A stretch of 64,000 nt of DNA, from the NCBI RefSeq assembly GCF_019468465.1, contig NZ_CP080519.1, positions 3,797,001 through 3,861,000 on the forward strand. Reading direction: 5' to 3'. The notes below the pieces were generated by a model. The model saw nothing but the letters and a program-made list of their open reading frames with translations. It ran no database searches and had not been told where the DNA came from. Shown in pieces: positions 59,556 to 64,000 of this stretch. The stretch is from Amycolatopsis sp. DSM 110486. Its GTDB lineage: Bacteria; Actinomycetota; Actinomycetes; Mycobacteriales; Pseudonocardiaceae. Both the position numbers and the translations under genes were made by a program. The first letter of the stretch is position 1. Each line of letters starts with the position of its first letter.

Positions 59556-62500
59556 TCACACAGGCGCGAGCCACAACGTCACGAACGCCTTCGCGTCGCC
59601 CTCGGCGGCCGCGATCAGCGCCGCGTCGTCGAGGGAGCGCTCGTCCGGGCCGGAGTCGCCGACGATCTTCGGTGTGTAGCCCAGCGAGCGGTAGCCCGCG
59701 AGGACCGCGGCCGGGTCGTCGCCGAGCTCCCGGATGGCGCCCGGGTCGAACTCGCAGACCACGTGAGGACGGTCGCGCCGCAGCACCTCGTCGAGCCCGG
59801 CGAGCGCGCGGTGGTCGCGGCCCTGCAGGTCGACCTTCACGAGGCCGATCCGCCGCGCCGTCACCTCCGGCAGCGAGTCGAGCCGCACGGCGGGCACCTC
59901 GATGCCCGGGCCCTCGGCGCTCACGCGGTTGTCGCCGCTGTTGCCCTCGGTGGCCTGCGTGAGGCGCACGGTGCCGGCCGAGTCCCAGGCCGCCGACTCG
60001 ACGACCGTGACCAGCTCGGCGGCCGCCGGGGGCAGGTTGACGGAGACGTTCCGGCGCAGGTAAGCCGCGTTGACCGGGTCGGCCTCAACGGCGACCACGG
60101 CGGTGACGTCCGGCGTGGCCCGCAGCAGCCGCAGCGTGTGGTAGCCGACGTGGGCGCCGACGTCGAGGAACGCGCCCTCGGCCAGGCGCGCCATCAGGTC
60201 GGCCTCGCCGTCTTCCCAGGACCGGTGGAAGACGATCCACGGCAGCATGACCTCGTCGACCGGCATGAGCAGCGCGCCTACGTCGCACGGCACCACGTCG
60301 GCGCCGTGCGGCACCGGGGCGTGGGCCAGGCGGGCGGCGTCGCGCATGGCGCTCACGTCGAGCGTCACGCGCTGGATGGCCTTCTCGTCGGCGTCCAGCC
60401 GCTCGTCGCGCTGGGAGAACATCTTGTGCACCGACGTCGTGGAAGCCTCGAGGTCGGCGCCGAAGCCGCCGTAGCCCTCGGACAGCTTCGTCACGTCGGC
60501 TTCGAGGTTGCGCAGCGCCAGCTCGGTGTCCGGGGCGCGCTGACGCAGCTCACCGACGGTGTCGTCGAGCGTCTTCATGCGCTCGCCCAGCGTCTGGCTG
60601 TCGCTCCGCGCGCCTTCGGCGGCCCGGGCCGCGTCGGCGAAGCCGTGCTCAAGCGCCTCGATGCGCTCCAGCAGCCGCCGGTTGCTCTCCTCCGCGCCGG
60701 CCAGCAGCGCGCCCATCACCTTGCGCTGGTGGACGTCGTAGTGGTCGATCGCGCGCAGCACGGCCTTGCGCAGCGCGGGCGCGAGCGGCAGCCGCGACGG
60801 GGCGGCCGCCTCGGGTCGCCAGTGCAGGGCCTGCGCGGCGTCGTGCAGCGGCGTGATCGGGTGCGGCGGCGCCGGCTGGCCGGCGTGCCGGCCCGACTGC
60901 CACACGCCGTACGCGTCCTGCAGCTGCTCGCGCATCCACTTGGCGGCGGTGGCCATCGAGCGCTCGCGCAGGATGTACGCGCGCGCCGCCTGGCCGCGCT
61001 TCGCGGCTTCGGCCGGGTTGTCCGCGACCTCGCGCATCGCGGCGGCCGCGGCGTCGAGATCGGGGTCGGCCCACACGGCGTCGGCGTGGTACGGGTAGTT
61101 GTCCTTGCCCACCGGCACCAGCCGGAACGGCACGGGCCAGCCCGTCGACGCGTCGAGGAACTCCGTGGTGCTGGAGTAGTTCGTGGAGATCACCGGCATC
61201 GCGCGCGCCATCGCTTCGGCGACGGTGAGGCCGAAGCCCTCGCTGCGGTGCAGGGAGACGTAGCAGGTGCTGCGCTCGTACAGCTCGTGCAGCTCGGCCA
61301 CCGACAGGTAGCGCTCCACCAGCTCGATGCGGTCGTCGCCGACCACAGCGGCACGCAGGCGCTCGGCCGCGTTCGGGTGCAGCTTCGCGTTGATCGCCTT
61401 GATGGTGAGCCGCACGTCGTCGCGGCCTTCGAACGCGCGGCGGAACGCCTCGACGGCACCCCACGGGTTCTTGCGCTCGGCCACGCTGTTGAAGTCGAAC
61501 GCGAACAAGAACCGCACCGGTTCGCCCTGCTCACGCGCGGGCGGCGACGGCTCACCCGGGTCGCGCACCGGCACCGGGATGGTCTTCACCGGGATCGGCG
61601 AGTGCGCGGAGATGGCGCGGCGGCAGAACTCGCTCACCGTCCACACCTCGTCGAGCATCCCGAACGCCTCGTGCTGCCACTCGGGGAAGTCCTCGAGCTC
61701 CCAGGCCCACAGCCCGATGCGGTAGCGGCCGTTGCCGACCTCGGGGTGGTTGGTGAGGATCACGCGCGTCTGGTCCGCGTTCACCGCGAGCACGCTCAGC
61801 GGGAACCGGGGGTCGCCAACCGTCGCCGGCCGCTCGATGCCCGTGCGGTTCGACACCGCCTTCTCCTCGAGCACCGACGCCACCGGCACACCGCCGGTCT
61901 CGATGGCCTCGAGCACGATCCGGCCCATCTCGCCAAGGCCCAGCTCGGCCGTGAGGTAGCCGAGCAGGTTCACGCCGAACTCGTCGGCCGGCGGGTGGCT
62001 CGCGGGCCGCTCGCCGGGCAGCGCCCACTCGGGCAGCCCGGCCTCGCTGACGCCGGAACCGGCGCACCAGAAGCGGAAGTTGTCGGCGTCGGCGCCATAC
62101 GGGTGCGGGAACGCCATTTGCAGGTCGATGCGCGACGCCCAGATCGCGTGCGTCAGCCGGTTCAGCCCGGCAGCGGCCTGCGCCTGGTCCTCGGGCGTGG
62201 CGAGCCACTCGCGCAGCGCCTGGCCGCCGTCCTCGCCGTACGCGTGCGGCGGCGCGGGCTTGTTCTTGCGCTCGGCCTTGATCCAGCCCTCGCGGAACAC
62301 GCGGCGGGCGAGCTTCGGCACCTCGGTGCCGTCGCGGAAGTTCTTGAAGCCGTAGGGGATCGAGTCGAGCGTCTCGGCGTAGCCGGCTTCCCGCAGCTTC
62401 GCGCCGTACGAGTCGCAGATGGCCCGCAGGTCGTCGCTGTGCGACAGCAGCACGCGCGGCTTGCGCGCGCAGTGGAAGCTCAGCAGCCACGGCTTCTCCG

Positions 62501-63254
62501 GCCGGTAGCCGCTGAAGTGGAAGAAGCGCAGCTTCGCGCCGCCCGCGGTGTACGTGCCGTCGGCCTCGCGCGCGATCGGGCGCTCGTGGAGGTTCCAGTA
62601 GGCGACGTCGAAACCCGGGTCGGTGACCACGTGGTTGCGGAACAGCGAGGGCACCTGGTCCACCCACCGCTGGTCGGTGAACAGCTGCTGCTCGGGCGCC
62701 ACGATCGCGTCGTGGCGCAGGCGCCCGGCCCAGAAGTCAAGGAACGCGCCCGCGCCCTGGCCGACGCCGATGAAGCCGAGGTTGAACATGCCGGTGCCCA
62801 TGATCACGGCGTCGTCCGGCTCGAGGCCGTCCTGCGGCAGCGGGGTCAGGAAGTGCGGCGCGAGCACGATGTCGTGCTCGCGGGCCAGCTCCGTGACCTC
62901 AGGGATGGGGGCGAACAGCTCGATGTCCGGGTCGATGTACATCGCGACCTCGGACGTCTTCAGCAGCTCGCGCAGCAGATACGGCTTGGCCGACGTGGCG
63001 AGCTCGGTGACCGAGTACGCCGTGGCCATCCGCAGGTAGTCGGCCTCGTCGATGCCGAACGCGGCGGGGCCGACGACCTGCGTGCCGTCTTCGAGCTCGG
63101 TCACCTCGTCGCGCGGCGCGTCGATTACCGCGATCACGAAGCGGCCGCCCGGGTGCTGCGCGAGGTAGGACCGGGCCAGCACGCGCGCCGCGGGAACGTA
63201 GTTCCGCGCGACGATCGTGCAGGCCGTGGCTCCGGTGCTGCCGCGCTCAGGCAT
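59556..63254 (-). CDS. Multidomain glycosyltransferase/glycosyltransferase/FkbM methyltransferase fusion
   Basis: This 1232-residue protein starts at ATG 63254. Domain 1 (about 10-310) is a GT-A-like transferase with a DxD-type motif in AMYIDPDIELFAPI and NLGFIGVG. Domain 2 (about 420-800) is a GT4-type GT-B transferase, beginning FGVNLLGYLTAELGLGEMGR and with the donor-site block HRSEGFGLTVAEAMARAMPV. A helical, coiled-coil-like stretch spans about 830-970. Domain 3 (about 1000-1225) is an FkbM methyltransferase with FLDVGAHVGYHTLRLL and VVAVEADPVNAAYLRRNV. There is no membrane segment. It likely builds and O-methylates a surface glycan in one complex. Its start overlaps a membrane-anchored protein gene. 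Confidence 0.92.
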   Translation of the reverse strand: MPERGSTGATACTIVARNYVPAARVLARSYLAQHPGGRFVIAVIDAPRDEVTELEDGTQVVGPAAFGIDEADYLRMATAYSVTELATSAKPYLLRELLKTSEVAMYIDPDIELFAPIPEVTELAREHDIVLAPHFLTPLPQDGLEPDDAVIMGTGMFNLGFIGVGQGAGAFLDFWAGRLRHDAIVAPEQQLFTDQRWVDQVPSLFRNHVVTDPGFDVAYWNLHERPIAREADGTYTAGGAKLRFFHFSGYRPEKPWLLSFHCARKPRVLLSHSDDLRAICDSYGAKLREAGYAETLDSIPYGFKNFRDGTEVPKLARRVFREGWIKAERKNKPAPPHAYGEDGGQALREWLATPEDQAQAAAGLNRLTHAIWASRIDLQMAFPHPYGADADNFRFWCAGSGVSEAGLPEWALPGERPASHPPADEFGVNLLGYLTAELGLGEMGRIVLEAIETGGVPVASVLEEKAVSNRTGIERPATVGDPRFPLSVLAVNADQTRVILTNHPEVGNGRYRIGLWAWELEDFPEWQHEAFGMLDEVWTVSEFCRRAISAHSPIPVKTIPVPVRDPGEPSPPAREQGEPVRFLFAFDFNSVAERKNPWGAVEAFRRAFEGRDDVRLTIKAINAKLHPNAAERLRAAVVGDDRIELVERYLSVAELHELYERSTCYVSLHRSEGFGLTVAEAMARAMPVISTNYSSTTEFLDASTGWPVPFRLVPVGKDNYPYHADAVWADPDLDAAAAAMREVADNPAEAAKRGQAARAYILRERSMATAAKWMREQLQDAYGVWQSGRHAGQPAPPHPITPLHDAAQALHWRPEAAAPSRLPLAPALRKAVLRAIDHYDVHQRKVMGALLAGAEESNRRLLERIEALEHGFADAARAAEGARSDSQTLGERMKTLDDTVGELRQRAPDTELALRNLEADVTKLSEGYGGFGADLEASTTSVHKMFSQRDERLDADEKAIQRVTLDVSAMRDAARLAHAPVPHGADVVPCDVGALLMPVDEVMLPWIVFHRSWEDGEADLMARLAEGAFLDVGAHVGYHTLRLLRATPDVTAVVAVEADPVNAAYLRRNVSVNLPPAAAELVTVVESAAWDSAGTVRLTQATEGNSGDNRVSAEGPGIEVPAVRLDSLPEVTARRIGLVKVDLQGRDHRALAGLDEVLRRDRPHVVCEFDPGAIRELGDDPAAVLAGYRSLGYTPKIVGDSGPDERSLDDAALIAAAEGDAKAFVTLWLAPV

Positions 63255-64000
63255 CGGCAGGCAGGGTGGTGAGCTGCTGGTTCAGCGCGGAGGAGAAGTC
63301 CGCCTTCACCGTCGACAGGTCTCCCTTGCCGGAGACGTCGATGCGGACGATCACGTTGCCGTGCGCGTAGTGGCCGCGCTCCTGGGCGGACTGGCCGTCC
63401 TTCTTGTCGATCGTGGTCGCGAAGACGCCGTCGGGCGCGGCGGTGTCGCGCTTGGCGCCGTTGGTGACCTGGATCTGCATGAGCTTGTCGGCCGCGGTCG
63501 CCGCCGCGGTCGGGCTCGATGCCTGGGTCAGCAGCAGCGTGATCTGGTCACCGTTGTCGAGGTGGTAGACCACGAACTTCGCCTTGCTCGCGCCGGCGGC
63601 CTGGTAGGCCTCGAGCTCGTCGGGGTTCAGGTAGGACAGGCTGTTGACCTCGCTGAACGACGTGATGTCGTCGTGGGTCTCGGCCTTGCCCGGCATGTTC
63701 GCGACGGCCAGGGGGTCCGGCGGCTTCGGCGCGCTGGAGGGCGCCTGCTGCGTCGGCTGGGCGGTGGGCTGCTCGTTGCCGCCCCCGCTGTCCCGGCCCC
63801 AGAGCCAGTAGGCGCCGAAGGCGATCGCGGCCAGCACGACCACGGCGCCGACGATCGCGCCGACCTTCTTGCCGCTGCCCGACTTGGGCTTCTCGGCGAA
63901 GAATTCGGGACCCTGGCGGAAGGAGTCATTGCCCGACGGGCCGAGCGGAGGCAGTTCGCCGCCGCCCCACGGCGGGCTCTGGTCGCCCTCAGGCGCGTTC
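63247..64000 (-). CDS. Membrane-anchored extracytoplasmic protein, 5' end outside window
   Basis: The reverse frame is open to the right edge, so the start lies outside. The visible part has a Pro/Gly-rich cytosolic N terminus (SPPWGGGELPPLGPSG). A Lys/Gly stretch (KPKSGSGKKVG) precedes one membrane helix (AIVGAVVVLAAIAFGAYWLWG region). A Gln/Pro/Thr linker and a roughly 150-residue outer domain follow (ITSFSEVNSLSYLNPDELEAYQAAG to LSTVKADFSSALNQQLTTLPADA). I do not recognise the domain. Its stop overlaps the start of the glycosyltransferase fusion by eight bases, which links it to glycan export or assembly. Confidence 0.82.
   Translation of the reverse strand, partial: NAPEGDQSPPWGGGELPPLGPSGNDSFRQGPEFFAEKPKSGSGKKVGAIVGAVVVLAAIAFGAYWLWGRDSGGGNEQPTAQPTQQAPSSAPKPPDPLAVANMPGKAETHDDITSFSEVNSLSYLNPDELEAYQAAGASKAKFVVYHLDNGDQITLLLTQASSPTAAATAADKLMQIQVTNGAKRDTAAPDGVFATTIDKKDGQSAQERGHYAHGNVIVRIDVSGKGDLSTVKADFSSALNQQLTTLPADA

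Noticed and set aside
56767..63254. Secondary-metabolite gene cluster
   Set aside because: Sugar, acyl and methyl transferases are present but there are no polyketide, peptide or terpene synthase genes; an envelope glycan role is simpler.
59763..63272. Forward-strand open frame of about 1169 codons opposite the glycosyltransferase fusion
   Set aside because: It is the high-GC mirror of a gene with clear domains; its product is Arg/Val/His/Ala-rich with no recognisable motif.

Overview
This window looks like chromosomal DNA from a high-GC actinomycete, most likely a member of the Pseudonocardiaceae such as Amycolatopsis. The basis is the very high GC with G/C-ending codons, frequent GTG and TTG starts, extensive 4-base start/stop overlaps, and families typical of that group (class F sortase, SigE-family and ECF sigma factors, MmyB-like regulator, FkbM methyltransferase, YcnI/CopC/CopD). 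This placement is inference; there is no rRNA or marker gene to settle it. I saw no tRNA, rRNA, CRISPR array, transposase or prophage.

1-9.1 kb: two tandem secreted trypsin-like proteases (the first cut by the window edge), an FKBP rotamase, a large secreted penicillin-acylase-family hydrolase with a discoidin domain, a Cys/Met-metabolism PLP enzyme behind a strongly structured leader, and a two-gene unit of a Thr/Pro-rich secreted protein and a lipobox-bearing class F sortase.

8.3-18.4 kb: a catabolic locus. A FadR-type GntR regulator is divergent, across a perfect 15-bp palindrome, from an eight-gene run: a peptide-type ABC importer (binding protein, two permeases, two ATPases), an aldehyde dehydrogenase, an SDR oxidoreductase and an amidase. 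A CitE-like lyase is convergent. Together they suggest import, amide hydrolysis and oxidation of an unknown carboxamide or peptide-like substrate.

18.4-32 kb: mixed functions. An unrecognised protein, an NAD(P)-binding protein, a divergent PRPP-synthetase paralogue, a sugar-lactone oxidase divergent from an alanine-racemase-fold enzyme, a MerR regulator behind three DnaA-box sequences, a TetR regulator divergent from a GH1 beta-glucosidase/MFS pair, and an XRE-TPR regulator divergent from two small proteins, one Cys-rich, followed by a phosphotransferase.

32-40 kb: a copper-handling operon (membrane protein, YcnI, CopC, CopD), then a four-gene osmoprotectant (OpuC-type) ABC importer, then an NAD(P)H:FMN/quinone reductase with an HxlR regulator.

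40-56.6 kb: a Fe-S RecB-like nuclease, an acetyltransferase, two sigma-factor modules (SigE-family plus membrane partner; ECF plus double-VOC protein), PadR regulator and methyltransferase, an SDR, UDP-glucose dehydrogenase, a VOC protein, a DMT exporter, an MFS exporter with its MmyB-like regulator, and a LuxR-type two-component pair.

56.6-64 kb: envelope or glycan functions: a possible 26-residue membrane microprotein, an acyltransferase-3 membrane protein, a PIG-V-like mannosyltransferase, and a 1232-residue glycosyltransferase/glycosyltransferase/FkbM-methyltransferase fusion that overlaps a membrane-anchored protein running off the right end.
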